Both the position numbers and the translations under genes were made by a program. Below, piece by piece: positions 6,673-15,469 of a stretch of DNA of 64,000 nucleotides; the first letter of the stretch is position 1; the number at the start of each line of letters is the position of its first letter. The DNA lies in the NCBI RefSeq assembly GCF_902497995.1, contig NZ_CABVII010000014.1, forward strand, positions 1 through 64,000, in the 5' to 3' direction. The stretch is from Pseudomonas fluorescens. GTDB taxonomy: Bacteria; Pseudomonadota; Gammaproteobacteria; Pseudomonadales; Pseudomonadaceae. The notes beneath the pieces are model-generated. The model searched no databases, was not told the origin of the DNA, and saw only the letters and a program-made list of their open reading frames with translations.

Positions 6673-7422
6673 TCACCAGCCGCCCGACGAACCGCCGCCA
6701 CCGAAACTGCCCCCGCCGCCACTGAAGCCCCCGCCTCCTCCGCCACCAAAACCGCCACCGCCAAACCCGCCTCCCGAGCTGCCTCGGCCGCCACCGCTTG
6801 GCAGGATACCGAGCATCTGGCAGACGAAAATCGTCAGGATGAACAGCATCACCAGAAACACCAGCAACCCCGGATGCCGCGTAACGAAGTCGCTTTGCTG
6901 ATCGCCTCGGGATTCGTAGACCGTGGACGGCTCATCCAGCGGGTTCCCCCCCAATACCACCAGCATCGCCGCGACCCCGTCGCTGATGCCCTTGCTGAAG
7001 TTGCCGGCCTTGAACGCCGGGGTGATCACCTGATTGATGATCACCGAACTCTGCGCATCGGTCAGGCGCTCTTCCAGACCATAACCGACTTCGATGCGCA
7101 ACCTGCGCTCATCGCGAGCGACGATCAGCAACGCGCCGTTGTTCCTGTCCTTCTGGCCGATGCCCCAGTGGCGCCCGAGCTGATAACCGAAGTCCGCGAT
7201 GTCAGTGCCCTGCAAATCCGGCAACGTGACCACCACCAACTGCTCACCGGTGGCCTTTTCATGGGCGTTGAGCTGTTGGGTGAGCTGCTCGCGCACCGAC
7301 GGCTCGATCATCCCGGCGTTGTCCACCACCCGCCCGGTCAGCTGCGGGAACTTCAATTCGGCCTGGGCCGCCAGGGCCAACACCCAGAGCAACAGCACCA
7401 GGCCAACTTTCAACACGCGCAT
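6673..7422 (-). CDS. TPM domain protein, YgcG-like, Gly-rich C terminus
   Basis: 249 residues. A signal peptide (MRVLKVGLVLLLWVLALAAQ) precedes a periplasmic TPM domain (about 22-160) containing LTGRVVDNAGMI, GEQLVVVTLPDLQG and NNGALLIVARDERRLRIEVG. One membrane helix follows at about 195-215, then a tail of about 40 residues that is nearly all Gly with Ser/Phe. This order is that of the YgcG/Psb32-type proteins. The start was placed at the ATG preceded by GAGG six bases upstream; two upstream in-frame ATGs have no ribosome site. It is 43 bases after the lemA stop and 39 before the next TPM gene. Confidence 0.92.
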   Translation of the reverse strand: MRVLKVGLVLLLWVLALAAQAELKFPQLTGRVVDNAGMIEPSVREQLTQQLNAHEKATGEQLVVVTLPDLQGTDIADFGYQLGRHWGIGQKDRNNGALLIVARDERRLRIEVGYGLEERLTDAQSSVIINQVITPAFKAGNFSKGISDGVAAMLVVLGGNPLDEPSTVYESRGDQQSDFVTRHPGLLVFLVMLFILTIFVCQMLGILPSGGGRGSSGGGFGGGGFGGGGGGGFSGGGGSFGGGGSSGGW

Positions 7423-7465
7423 TGGCAACCTCATGCATGGTGACGCATCCAACCTGAACCGGCGC

Positions 7466-8077
7466 TTACTGGAACTTCACTTCAGGCGCTTTTTGCGCTT
7501 CGGGGCTGGTGGCCTCGAAGGTCTCGCGCACAGGCAGATCGCTGTACATCACCGTGTGCCACAGCCGACCGGGGAAGGTACGGATTTCGGTGTTGTACTT
7601 TTGCACCGCCAGAATGAAATCCCGGCGCGCCACGGCGATGCGGTTCTCGGTGCCTTCAAGCTGCGACTGCAACGCGAGGAAGTTCTGGTTGGCCTTGAGA
7701 TCCGGGTAGCGCTCGACGACCACCATCAAACGACTCAATGCGCCGGTCAGCTGATCCTGGGCCTGCTGGAACTGTTTAAGTTTCTCCGGATTGTCCAGGG
7801 TGTTGGCATCGACCTGAATCGAAGTGGCCTTGGCCCGGGCTTCGACCACCGCGGTCAAGGTCTCCTGTTCATGCTGCGCGTAGCCCTTGACGGTTTCCAC
7901 CAGGTTGGGGATCAGGTCGGCGCGGCGCTGGTACTGGTTCTGCACCTGGCCCCAGGCGGCCTTGGCCTGTTCGTCGAGGGTCGGAATGTTGTTGATGCCG
8001 CAGCCTGCCAGCAAGGCGCTCAGCAACATCAAGGCTGCCAGCTGCAGGCGGGTCCGATAGTGGTGTCGTACGTTCAT
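7466..8077 (-). CDS. lemA: LemA family lipoprotein
   Basis: 203 residues with a lipoprotein signal ending LLSALLAGCG (lipidated Cys near residue 25), then the coiled four-helix LemA domain with the characteristic NQYQRRADLIPNLVETVKGY and FQQAQDQLTGALSRLMVVVERYPDLKANQNF blocks split over two helices. Membrane-anchored in the envelope. First gene of the operon with the two TPM proteins. The start ATG is preceded by GGGAGC; an upstream ATG at 8173 would hide the signal peptide. Family members are structural envelope proteins of unclear function. Confidence 0.92.
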   Translation of the reverse strand: MNVRHHYRTRLQLAALMLLSALLAGCGINNIPTLDEQAKAAWGQVQNQYQRRADLIPNLVETVKGYAQHEQETLTAVVEARAKATSIQVDANTLDNPEKLKQFQQAQDQLTGALSRLMVVVERYPDLKANQNFLALQSQLEGTENRIAVARRDFILAVQKYNTEIRTFPGRLWHTVMYSDLPVRETFEATSPEAQKAPEVKFQ

Positions 8078-8315
8078 CTGGTTGACGCTCCCTTGCACAT
8101 TCCGTTGAAAAAACAACCTGCGAACTTCGAAGACGGCTCTTGGGGCATAATCTGCGCCACCACTGGATTGCATCGAGCCAATGGGCTAAAACATGCCCCA
8201 GCGCAAAAAACACTACCAAAGTGTGCTGCATTTACCTGAACAACAATAGTCGCTCCCTAAATTTTGGCTGACCGGCGCGTATTCACTGCCGTTTAGGCTT
8301 TAGAGAAAACCATTC

Positions 8316-10607
8316 ATGAAGAAGCTGTGTTTGCTGGGCCTGTTCGTCAGCCTGGCCAGTCATACCGTATTGGCCGCCACGACGCCCGCACCTCTGGAGA
8401 ACAAGGACGCCTTCGTCAGCAACCTGATGAAGCAAATGACCCTCGATGAAAAAATCGGCCAGTTGCGCCTGATCAGCATCGGCCCGGAAATGCCTCGGGA
8501 GCTGATCCGCAAGGAAATCGCCGCCGGCAACATCGGCGGCACGTTCAACTCGATCACCCGTCCGGAAAACCGTCCGATGCAGGACGCGGCCATGCGCAGC
8601 CGGTTGAAGATCCCGATGTTCTTCGCCTATGACGTGATCCACGGCCACCGCACCATTTTCCCGATTCCGATAGCCTTGGCTTCGAGCTGGGACATGGACG
8701 CCATCGGTCTGTCCGGGCGCATCGCCGCCAAAGAAGCCGCGGCGGACAGCCTCGACATTACCTTCGCGCCGATGGTGGACATCTCCCGTGACCCACGCTG
8801 GGGCCGCACCTCCGAAGGCTTCGGTGAAGACACTTACCTGGTGTCGCGCATCGCCGGCGTCATGGTCAAGGCCTTCCAGGGCGCGGGCGCAAACGCGGCC
8901 GACAGCATCATGGCCAGCGTCAAGCACTTTGCCTTGTATGGCGCGGTCGAGGGCGGTCGCGACTACAACATCGTCGACATGAGCCCGGTCAAGATGTACC
9001 AGGACTATCTGCCGCCGTACCGCGCTGCGATTGACGCCGGTGCCGGCGGCGTGATGGTTGCGCTGAACTCGATCAACGGCGTGCCGGCCACCGCCGATAC
9101 CTGGCTGATGAATGACCTGTTGCGCCAGCAATGGGGCTTCAAGGGCCTGGCCGTCAGCGACCACGGAGCGATTTTCGAGCTGATCAAGCACGGCGTCGCC
9201 CGTGACGGTCGCGAAGCCGCGAAGCTCGCCATCAAGGCCGGCATCCACATGAGCATGAACGACACGCTCTATGGCAAGGAACTACCGGGATTGCTGAAGG
9301 TCGGCGAGATCCAGCAGAGCGACATCGACAATGCCGTGCGTGCCGTGCTGGGGGCCAAATACGACATGGGCCTGTTCAAGGACCCGTACCTGCGCATCGG
9401 CAAGGCCGAGGATGACCCGGTTGACACCTACGCCGACAGCCGCCTGCACCGCGCCGAAGCCCGCGATGTCGCGCGCCGCAGCCTGGTGTTGCTGAAGAAC
9501 CAGGGCGAAACCCTGCCGTTGAAGAAAACCGCGAAAATCGCCCTGGTCGGCCCGCTGGCCAAAGCGCCGATCGACATGATGGGCAGTTGGGCCGCCGCGG
9601 GCCGTCCGGCTCAATCGGTGACCCTGTTCGACGGCATGACTCATGCGCTGGGCGCGCAGTCGACGCTGATCTACGCCCGTGGCGCCAACATCACCAGCGA
9701 CAGGAAAGTCCTCGATTACCTGAACTTCCTCAACTTCGATGCCCCGGAAGTGGTGGACGACCCGCGTTCGGCCCAAGTGCTGATCGACGAGGCCGTGAAA
9801 GCCGCCAAGGAGGCCGATGTGGTGGTGGCAGCCGTGGGCGAGTCTCGCGGCATGTCCCACGAATCGTCGAGCCGTACCGACCTGAACATCCCGGTCAACC
9901 AGCGCGAGTTGATCAAGGCCTTGAAAGCCACCGGCAAACCACTGGTACTGGTGTTGATGAACGGCCGCCCGCTGTCGATTCTCGAAGAGAAGGAACAGGC
10001 TGACGCGATCCTGGAAACCTGGTTCAGCGGCACCGAAGGCGGCAACGCCATCGCCGACGTGCTGTTCGGCGACTACAACCCGTCGGGCAAACTGCCGATC
10101 ACGTTCCCGCGTTCCGTGGGCCAGATTCCGACCTACTACAACCACCTGAGCATCGGCCGGCCGTTCACGCCGGGTAAACCGGGCAACTACACCTCGCAGT
10201 ATTTCGATGACACCACAGGTCCCCTGTTCCCGTTCGGTTTCGGCCTGAGCTACACCCGTTTCAGCCTGACCGATATGGCACTGTCGTCGACCACGCTGAA
10301 CAAGACCGGCAAGCTCGATGCCAGCGTCATGGTGAAAAACACCGGCAAGCGTGACGGCGAAACCGTGGTGCAGTTGTACATCCAGGACGTGACCGGCTCG
10401 ATGATCCGACCGGTCAAGGAACTGAAGAACTTCCAGAAAATCATGCTCAAGGCCGGTGAACAGAAAGTCGTGCATTTCACCATCACCGAAGATGATCTGA
10501 AGTTCTTCAACGCTCAGCTCAAATACGCGGCGGAACCGGGCACGTTCAATGTGCAGATCGGCCTGGATTCCCAGGACGTGACGCAGCAAAGCTTCGAACT
10601 GCTGTAA
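8316..10607 (+). CDS. bglX: periplasmic beta-glucosidase, GH3 family
   Basis: 763 residues, the usual length for BglX. Signal peptide in residues 1-20 (ending VLA-A), GH3 N-terminal barrel (about 40-355), GH3 C-terminal alpha/beta domain (about 390-620) and a fibronectin-III-like domain at the end (about 670-750). The catalytic nucleophile is Asp282 in GLAVSDHGAIFEL; the acid/base is probably the Glu of GMSHESSSR. It hydrolyses beta-linked glucosides and cello-oligosaccharides in the periplasm to glucose, which would feed the Gts/Entner-Doudoroff genes further along. Divergent from the lemA operon. A REP pair follows the stop. Confidence 0.95.
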   Translation: MKKLCLLGLFVSLASHTVLAATTPAPLENKDAFVSNLMKQMTLDEKIGQLRLISIGPEMPRELIRKEIAAGNIGGTFNSITRPENRPMQDAAMRSRLKIPMFFAYDVIHGHRTIFPIPIALASSWDMDAIGLSGRIAAKEAAADSLDITFAPMVDISRDPRWGRTSEGFGEDTYLVSRIAGVMVKAFQGAGANAADSIMASVKHFALYGAVEGGRDYNIVDMSPVKMYQDYLPPYRAAIDAGAGGVMVALNSINGVPATADTWLMNDLLRQQWGFKGLAVSDHGAIFELIKHGVARDGREAAKLAIKAGIHMSMNDTLYGKELPGLLKVGEIQQSDIDNAVRAVLGAKYDMGLFKDPYLRIGKAEDDPVDTYADSRLHRAEARDVARRSLVLLKNQGETLPLKKTAKIALVGPLAKAPIDMMGSWAAAGRPAQSVTLFDGMTHALGAQSTLIYARGANITSDRKVLDYLNFLNFDAPEVVDDPRSAQVLIDEAVKAAKEADVVVAAVGESRGMSHESSSRTDLNIPVNQRELIKALKATGKPLVLVLMNGRPLSILEEKEQADAILETWFSGTEGGNAIADVLFGDYNPSGKLPITFPRSVGQIPTYYNHLSIGRPFTPGKPGNYTSQYFDDTTGPLFPFGFGLSYTRFSLTDMALSSTTLNKTGKLDASVMVKNTGKRDGETVVQLYIQDVTGSMIRPVKELKNFQKIMLKAGEQKVVHFTITEDDLKFFNAQLKYAAEPGTFNVQIGLDSQDVTQQSFELL

Positions 10608-10629
10608 TCGTCCAAACACTGCAAAAACC

Positions 10630-10719
10630 TGTGGGAGCGGGCTTGCTCGCGAAAGCGGACTGTCAGTTGACATCATTGTTGACTGACACGCCGCCTTCGC
10701 GAGCAAGCCCGCTCCCACA
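10630..10719. repeat. REP pair downstream of bglX
   Basis: GTGGGAGCGGGCTTGCTCGC and its reverse complement flank a linker containing TCAGTTGACATCA and TTGACTGACA, the classic P. fluorescens BIME layout, between convergent bglX and the PLD gene. Confidence 0.92.
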
Positions 10720-10748
10720 TTAGGTTTCCGGTGTTTTGAAGATTGGGG

Positions 10749-11906
10749 TTAGCCCCTACGATCCAGCACGTTCACCACCAGCCGATCCACCCACCCCCAC
10801 ACCCTTTGCTTCACCCGCCGCCACAATGGCCGGCGTTGCCACGCCTCGAGGCTGACCTCCTGGCTCAGGGTAAAGTCCTTCTCGAAACTCGCCGCCACCG
10901 CACGTGTCAGCCCTGCATCCAGCGCTTCAAGGTTGGCTTCCAGGTTGAAGCGCAGGTTCCAGTGATCGAAGTTGCACGAGCCGATACTCACCCAGTCGTC
11001 GACCAGCACCATTTTCAGGTGCAGGAAACACGGCTGGTATTCGAAGATTTTCACCCCGGACTTGAGCAATCGCGGGTAATAGCGATGCCCGGCGTAGCGC
11101 ACCGAGGGGTGATCGGTGCGAGGCCCGGTCAGCAGCAGGCGCACATCGATGCCGCGGGAGGCCGCCCGGCGCAGTGAGCGACGGACTTTCCAGGTCGGCA
11201 GGAAATACGGGGTGGCCAGCCAGATCCGCCGCTGGCCACTGTTCAGGGCGCGAATCAGCGATTGCAGGATGTCCCGGTGCTGACGGGCGTCGGCATAAGC
11301 GACCCGGCCCATGCCCTCGCCCATGGATGGCACTCGCGGCAGACGTGGCAAGCCGAAGTGCGACGCCGGTTTCCAGGCACGGCGATGGCGGTTGGCGATC
11401 CATTGACGATCGAACAGCAACTGCCAGTCGATGACCAGCGGTCCTCTGATTTCCACCATCACTTCGTGCCATTCGCTGATGTCTTCTTCCGGTGTCCAGA
11501 ATTCATCGGTGACACCCGTGCCGCCGACCACCGCCAGACACTGGTCGACCAGCAACAGCTTGCGGTGATCGCGGTAGAAATTGCCCACCCAGCGTCGCCA
11601 GCTCAGGCGATTGTAGAATCGCAATTCGACACCCGCAGCCATCAGCCGCTGACGCAAGGTCAGCGTAAACGCCAGACTGCCGTAATCATCGAACAGGCAA
11701 CGTACCCGCACCCCGCGCTCAGCGGCCTGGACCAGCGCCTGGACCATGGCCTCGGCACAGGCGCCCGCCTCCACCAGGTACAGCTCCAGCTCCACCTGTT
11801 CTTCGGCGCGGGCAATCGCGACCAGCATCCGGGGGAAAAACTGCGGGCCATCGATCAGCAGTTCAAAAGCATTGCCTTCACGCCAGGGGAAAATTGCGCC
11901 GGCCAT
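10749..11906 (-). CDS. clsB: phospholipase D-family cardiolipin synthase (ClsB-like)
   Basis: 385 residues with two HKD motifs, YRDHRKLLLVDQ (about residue 113) and FLHLKMVLVDDW (about residue 292), the two half-sites of the PLD active site. IGSCNFDHWNLRFNLEANLE is typical of ClsB-type synthases. No N-terminal membrane helices, unlike ClsA. It should transfer phosphatidyl groups to make cardiolipin at the inner membrane. The ATG comes one base after the YceI stop, so the two genes form an operon. Assigning ClsB rather than another PLD is based on length and domain order. Confidence 0.85.
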   Translation of the reverse strand: MAGAIFPWREGNAFELLIDGPQFFPRMLVAIARAEEQVELELYLVEAGACAEAMVQALVQAAERGVRVRCLFDDYGSLAFTLTLRQRLMAAGVELRFYNRLSWRRWVGNFYRDHRKLLLVDQCLAVVGGTGVTDEFWTPEEDISEWHEVMVEIRGPLVIDWQLLFDRQWIANRHRRAWKPASHFGLPRLPRVPSMGEGMGRVAYADARQHRDILQSLIRALNSGQRRIWLATPYFLPTWKVRRSLRRAASRGIDVRLLLTGPRTDHPSVRYAGHRYYPRLLKSGVKIFEYQPCFLHLKMVLVDDWVSIGSCNFDHWNLRFNLEANLEALDAGLTRAVAASFEKDFTLSQEVSLEAWQRRPLWRRVKQRVWGWVDRLVVNVLDRRG

Positions 11907-11907
11907 G

Positions 11908-12498
11908 TCAGCGCGCCGTGAAAATCAGTACCGCAGCCACCGGCACCGACAGACTGATGGCCGACAAGCCGGCGACCTTGCGCAAGCTTTCCAGGCCAGG
12001 TGCCAGGTCGAAATCTTCGGCGTTGATCACCAGCGGTTCGAGGGTCGCGACCTGAAAGCGTCGATCATCGAGGCGGGTCGCCAGCAGTTCGGCGTGGTAT
12101 TGGTGTTGCTTGCCATGCAGGTCGACAGTCAACGGCAACCGCAATTCCAGTTGCGCACCCGGCGCGAGGTCGTTGATCGGGCGCAGATCGATTTGCGTGG
12201 TGATCAAGGCTTCGGGGAATGTCTGGATCTGGAACAGCTCCTTGCGCATGCGTTCGTCGCGCAACGGGATGCCGCTGTTCACCGAATCCAGTTCGACTTC
12301 CACCTCGGCCAGGCCCGTGGGGCTGACCTTGCCGTGCAGCACCAGGAAGCGTTGCACTTCGCAAATGTTGGCGTTTTTGGTGCTGATGAATGACAGCCGC
12401 GAGGATTCGCCGTCCAGGTACCAATTGGCCTGGGCCGACAATGCAGTGCCGGCCAGCAGCAGGAAGGCGAGGATTTTGGCAAGGGGACGGTTGAACAT
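11908..12498 (-). CDS. YceI family periplasmic protein
   Basis: 196 residues. A cleavable signal peptide (LAKILAFLLLAGTALSAQA) is followed by a YceI-like lipocalin barrel: WYLDGESSRLSFISTKNAN, LELRLPLTVDLHGKQHQYHA and ALITTQIDL. Known YceI proteins bind polyisoprenoids or amphiphiles in the periplasm. First gene of a pair with the PLD-type synthase, only one base apart, which suggests a lipid-related role. The start ATG has no strong ribosome site. Confidence 0.88.
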   Translation of the reverse strand: MFNRPLAKILAFLLLAGTALSAQANWYLDGESSRLSFISTKNANICEVQRFLVLHGKVSPTGLAEVEVELDSVNSGIPLRDERMRKELFQIQTFPEALITTQIDLRPINDLAPGAQLELRLPLTVDLHGKQHQYHAELLATRLDDRRFQVATLEPLVINAEDFDLAPGLESLRKVAGLSAISLSVPVAAVLIFTAR

Positions 12499-12595
12499 AG
12501 AGACTCGTGGGTAGATGAACCTGCACGAACCTTAACCGTCCGCGGGCCAGATGCAAACTGTCCATCACTGACACCCGGCATTGTGGTGATGGGGT

Positions 12596-12756
12596 TTGCC
12601 CTAATGCCTGTCAGTTAAGGGTAAATCGGACCTGTAGGAGCCAGGCTTGCCGGCGAAGGCGTCCTTAAGAGCGCCTTCGCCGGCAAGTCGGATCGCCGCA
12701 CCGCTGGCTCCTACAGAAAAGCGGCTCATTCGCTTAACTGACTGGCATTAGGGCAA
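12596..12756. repeat. REP pair nested inside a 24-bp outer inverted repeat
   Basis: The REP pair (12632-12716, TGTAGGAGCCAGGCTTGCCG type) is enclosed by arms at 12596-12619 and 12733-12756 that are reverse complements at 23 of 24 positions (TTGCCCTAATGCC and GGCATTAGGGCAA at the outer ends). The region between yceI and the hydrolase operon is about 330 bp and holds nothing else recognisable. Confidence 0.8.
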
Positions 12757-12829
12757 GCCCGGGCTTGCCCCTCACCACAAAAGCCCCCTCCTCACAAAAG
12801 CTCCTTTGCTAAAGAGCGCGTCATCGTAT

Positions 12830-13159
12830 TCAAGGCTGCAGGCGGCAGCCTTGGCGCTCACCGACCCACACCGAGCTGTTGCTGCGCCCCATGCCGCTGA
12901 CCGTTACGCGCTTGCTCTCCGCATCTTCGGTAAACCCGCTGGTGGGCAACCACTGCTTCACATAGCCATGGCAATACTCGGCGTCGTTATCCATCACGTA
13001 CCGGCATGAGCAATATTCCTTGGCGGTGTAGGCGCTGATGATGTCCGGGAACGCCCACAGCGCCACCCGCTCCTGCCAGATCCAGCCGAGCACAACGATC
13101 AGCAGGATCATCCACAGCGTGCTGAACGGTCGCCGACGAACCAAACCGTGGCGGTTCAT
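12830..13159 (-). CDS. small membrane-anchored hypothetical protein
   Basis: 109 residues, not recognised as a named family. One N-terminal membrane helix (about 13-35, FSTLWMILLIVVLGWIW) with a positively charged leader, then a periplasmic part with four cysteines (CSCRYV, YCHGYV, GCRLQP) that could form disulphides. The ATG overlaps the stop of the serine hydrolase gene by four bases, so they are coupled. A companion or inhibitor of the hydrolase is possible but only inferred from position. Confidence 0.75.
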   Translation of the reverse strand: MNRHGLVRRRPFSTLWMILLIVVLGWIWQERVALWAFPDIISAYTAKEYCSCRYVMDNDAEYCHGYVKQWLPTSGFTEDAESKRVTVSGMGRSNSSVWVGERQGCRLQP

Positions 13160-14247
13160 GGCTGCACCTTTGCGACAAAGGCCTTGAGCGCGAGCTTGAG
13201 CAGTTCGTTGTGTCGATAGCTGCCGTCGCGATCATCGCCGTAGCGAACGATCACCAGGTGTTCACCGGGAATCACATACATCGCCTGCCCCCAATGACCC
13301 AGTGCGGCGAATGTGTCGGCGGGAGCGTCGGGCCAGGGTTTTGCGGCACCCTCTATCGAGCGATTGAGCCACCAATGGCCGCCGGGCACCGCTTCGTCCT
13401 GATTAGCCTGGTAGCGGGCGAAAGGTTCGCGGTTGAAGGCGACCCACTCTTTGGGCACCACTTGTCGATCGCCCCAACGACCGTCACGGGCCATCAACAG
13501 GCCGACTCGCGCCAGGTCCCGGGCAGTGAGGTAGGCGTAGGACGAGGCGACAAAGGTGCCGCTGGCGTCGGTTTCCCAGACGGCATGGCGAATCCCCAAG
13601 GGGTCGAACAGCGCGGTCCAGGGATAGTCCGGATAACGGGTCGGACCGACGATGTTTTTCAGCGCCGCCGACAGCAGATTGGTGTCACCGCTGGAATAGC
13701 GGAACGCCTGGCCGGGCTTGGCGTATTCGTCGTGGCCTGCGGTGAACGCGGCAATATCCTGGCGGCCACGGGTGTAGAGCATGGCCACCACCGAAGACTT
13801 CAGAGGCGCGTATTCATAGTCTTCCTGCCAGTCCAGGCCCGAGGCCCAGTGCAGCAGGTCGGCCATGGTCATCGTCGGATGCGTTTGCAGCGCTGGATAA
13901 AACTTCAGCGCCGGGTCCTGGAGTTTGAACAGGCCTTCGCCATAGGCCACGCCGAGGACCGTGGCCATCAGGCTTTTGCTGATGGACCAGGTCAGGTGCG
14001 GGGTATCGGCGGTGGTCGGGCCGGCGTAGCGTTCGTAGATCAGTTGACCGTCTCGGATCACCAGCAAGGCATCGGTGCGGATGCCCTGGCGGGTGGTGTC
14101 GTTGCGGGGTGGGAAGGCGTAGTTTTCCAGGGCTTGAAGCGCCGGGCCGGTAGCTGCCGGGGCGGTTGACCATTGCTTGGCCGGCCAGTTTTCGGCGTGG
14201 GCCGTGAGGCTGAGCAGCAGGAAAAGCAGGGGCAAGCCTTTGAACAT
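13156..14247 (-). CDS. serine hydrolase, class C beta-lactamase fold
   Basis: 363 residues. The signal peptide (MFKGLPLLFLLLSLTAHA) directs it to the periplasm. The SxxK motif is S88-I-S-K91 (LTWSISKSLMATV), the second motif is YSSGDTN, and LGHWGQAMYVIPGEHLV supplies a HWGQ in place of KTG. This group comprises esterases, D-aminopeptidases and 6-aminohexanoate-dimer-hydrolase-like enzymes more often than true AmpC lactamases. Start ATG chosen to leave a proper signal peptide. Cotranscribed with the small membrane protein downstream. Confidence 0.88.
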   Translation of the reverse strand: MFKGLPLLFLLLSLTAHAENWPAKQWSTAPAATGPALQALENYAFPPRNDTTRQGIRTDALLVIRDGQLIYERYAGPTTADTPHLTWSISKSLMATVLGVAYGEGLFKLQDPALKFYPALQTHPTMTMADLLHWASGLDWQEDYEYAPLKSSVVAMLYTRGRQDIAAFTAGHDEYAKPGQAFRYSSGDTNLLSAALKNIVGPTRYPDYPWTALFDPLGIRHAVWETDASGTFVASSYAYLTARDLARVGLLMARDGRWGDRQVVPKEWVAFNREPFARYQANQDEAVPGGHWWLNRSIEGAAKPWPDAPADTFAALGHWGQAMYVIPGEHLVIVRYGDDRDGSYRHNELLKLALKAFVAKVQP

Positions 14248-14326
14248 GGTGGGGGCTCGGGGGGATTGGCCTGCTGAGCCTAGTCGAGGTTGATGACAGT
14301 TCTGGAATGTGTGTTGTCCATGAGGT

Positions 14327-14423
14327 CGCCTTCGCGGGCAAGCCCGCTCCCACAGGATTTGCGTAGTACACAATATTTTGCACACTAGAGATCCCTGTGG
14401 GAGCGGGCTTGCCCGCGAAGAGG
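14327..14423. repeat. REP pair, GCGGGCAAGCCCGC type
   Basis: Facing units CTTCGCGGGCAAGCCCGCTC and TGTGGGAGCGGGCTTGCCCG between two minus-strand genes, with an AT-rich linker. Confidence 0.9.
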
Positions 14424-14427
14424 CCCG

Positions 14428-15315
14428 TCAATTCAGCGAAGATTCGGCAAGTGCCTTGGCCAGTCGCTTCCCCCTGGTCCCCGCCGCCAAATCCATCACC
14501 GCCCGATCCCGCTGCCACATCGCCGCCCACTGCGCTGGCCCATCGGCCAGTGCCTGATCCACCTCCGCCTTGAGCCCATCGAACTGCGCAAACAAACCAC
14601 CGAGCAACACATGCCCGGCCAGGTTGTTCGGCGCCTGTCGGCAAGCTTCCGCGCACCCGGCCAGCAGCGCCAGCAAGCGCAACTGCAGCGATTGCGGCCA
14701 GTCACTGTCGTGGCCGACGCCATACAGCCAGGCCGTCATCGCGCTCAATACGTAGATGTCTTCAAGGGTACGGAACGGTTTGACGTAAGCATCCCAGCCA
14801 TCCCCCGCCAGCAATTCGCATGACGCGCCATCGAGAATCAAGCGGCTGTGGCTGATGTCGGGCATCAGAGGAATCGCCGGCAGTTTTTCCAGGCGCACGC
14901 CCGGTTCATCGGGATAGACCACCGCCAGACTCAGGCGCGGGCTCTCGCCGGGCTCTTCACTGCGGGCCGCGACCAGCAACCAGTCGGCCGCGTCGCCAGC
15001 GGTGACGAAATCCTTGCGCCCGCTCACGCGCAATCCGCCCAGGCGGGTCTGCATGTCCGCCACCCGCAGACTGCGCTGTTCCGTCGCGCATAACGCGCCG
15101 AGGCTCGGCGGCGCGCTGGGCCAGAGCATGCGCAACGCCGCCTGATACCCCACCAGAAACGCCAGCCCAGGCGTTGCCATCAGGCGCCCGCCGAGCACCG
15201 CCAGTTCAAACGGTGTGACCGTGCCCAGCTGCAGCTGCAAGTTCGCGAATCCTTCGCCCAAGTCCGGGTTGGCGGGCAGGCGATCGCGGCGGTTCAACAG
15301 GGTTTGCCAGGGCAT
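14428..15315 (-). CDS. acyl-CoA dehydrogenase-like protein (short)
   Basis: About 295 residues, shorter than typical acyl-CoA dehydrogenases (about 380-400). It keeps the middle beta-domain style segments (GGLRVSGRKDFVTAGDAADW, LLVAARS, LAVVYPDEPGV) and a helical C-terminal part, but I see no clear catalytic Glu or full FAD-binding signature. It is probably a diverged member lacking part of the N-terminal helical domain. I place the start at MPWQTLL, where GAGG precedes the ATG; another ATG at 15339 has no ribosome site. It is divergent from olsB. Function unknown, possibly non-enzymatic. Confidence 0.72.
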   Translation of the reverse strand: MPWQTLLNRRDRLPANPDLGEGFANLQLQLGTVTPFELAVLGGRLMATPGLAFLVGYQAALRMLWPSAPPSLGALCATEQRSLRVADMQTRLGGLRVSGRKDFVTAGDAADWLLVAARSEEPGESPRLSLAVVYPDEPGVRLEKLPAIPLMPDISHSRLILDGASCELLAGDGWDAYVKPFRTLEDIYVLSAMTAWLYGVGHDSDWPQSLQLRLLALLAGCAEACRQAPNNLAGHVLLGGLFAQFDGLKAEVDQALADGPAQWAAMWQRDRAVMDLAAGTRGKRLAKALAESSLN

Positions 15316-15469
15316 AAGAGGGTCCTCGTGGGCTGTCATACAAGCATCACCAAAGCTTCATGGCGATGACACCGGGGCTACATAGCCTGACTTTGCACAA
15401 CACGGCTGCATAAAGAAAGTCGATCGGCTGCAACCCACGACGGATGAACAGCCCGTACGGAGACTCGCA

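Noticed and set aside
9282..10718. 478-codon open frame antisense to bglX
   Set aside because: It is a high-GC shadow of bglX. It has no ribosome site or family motif, and the plus-strand frame is a textbook GH3 enzyme.
10630..10719. REP pair as a plain terminator of bglX
   Set aside because: There is no T-run after the stem, and the same palindrome recurs between genes of every orientation, so it is a REP element first.
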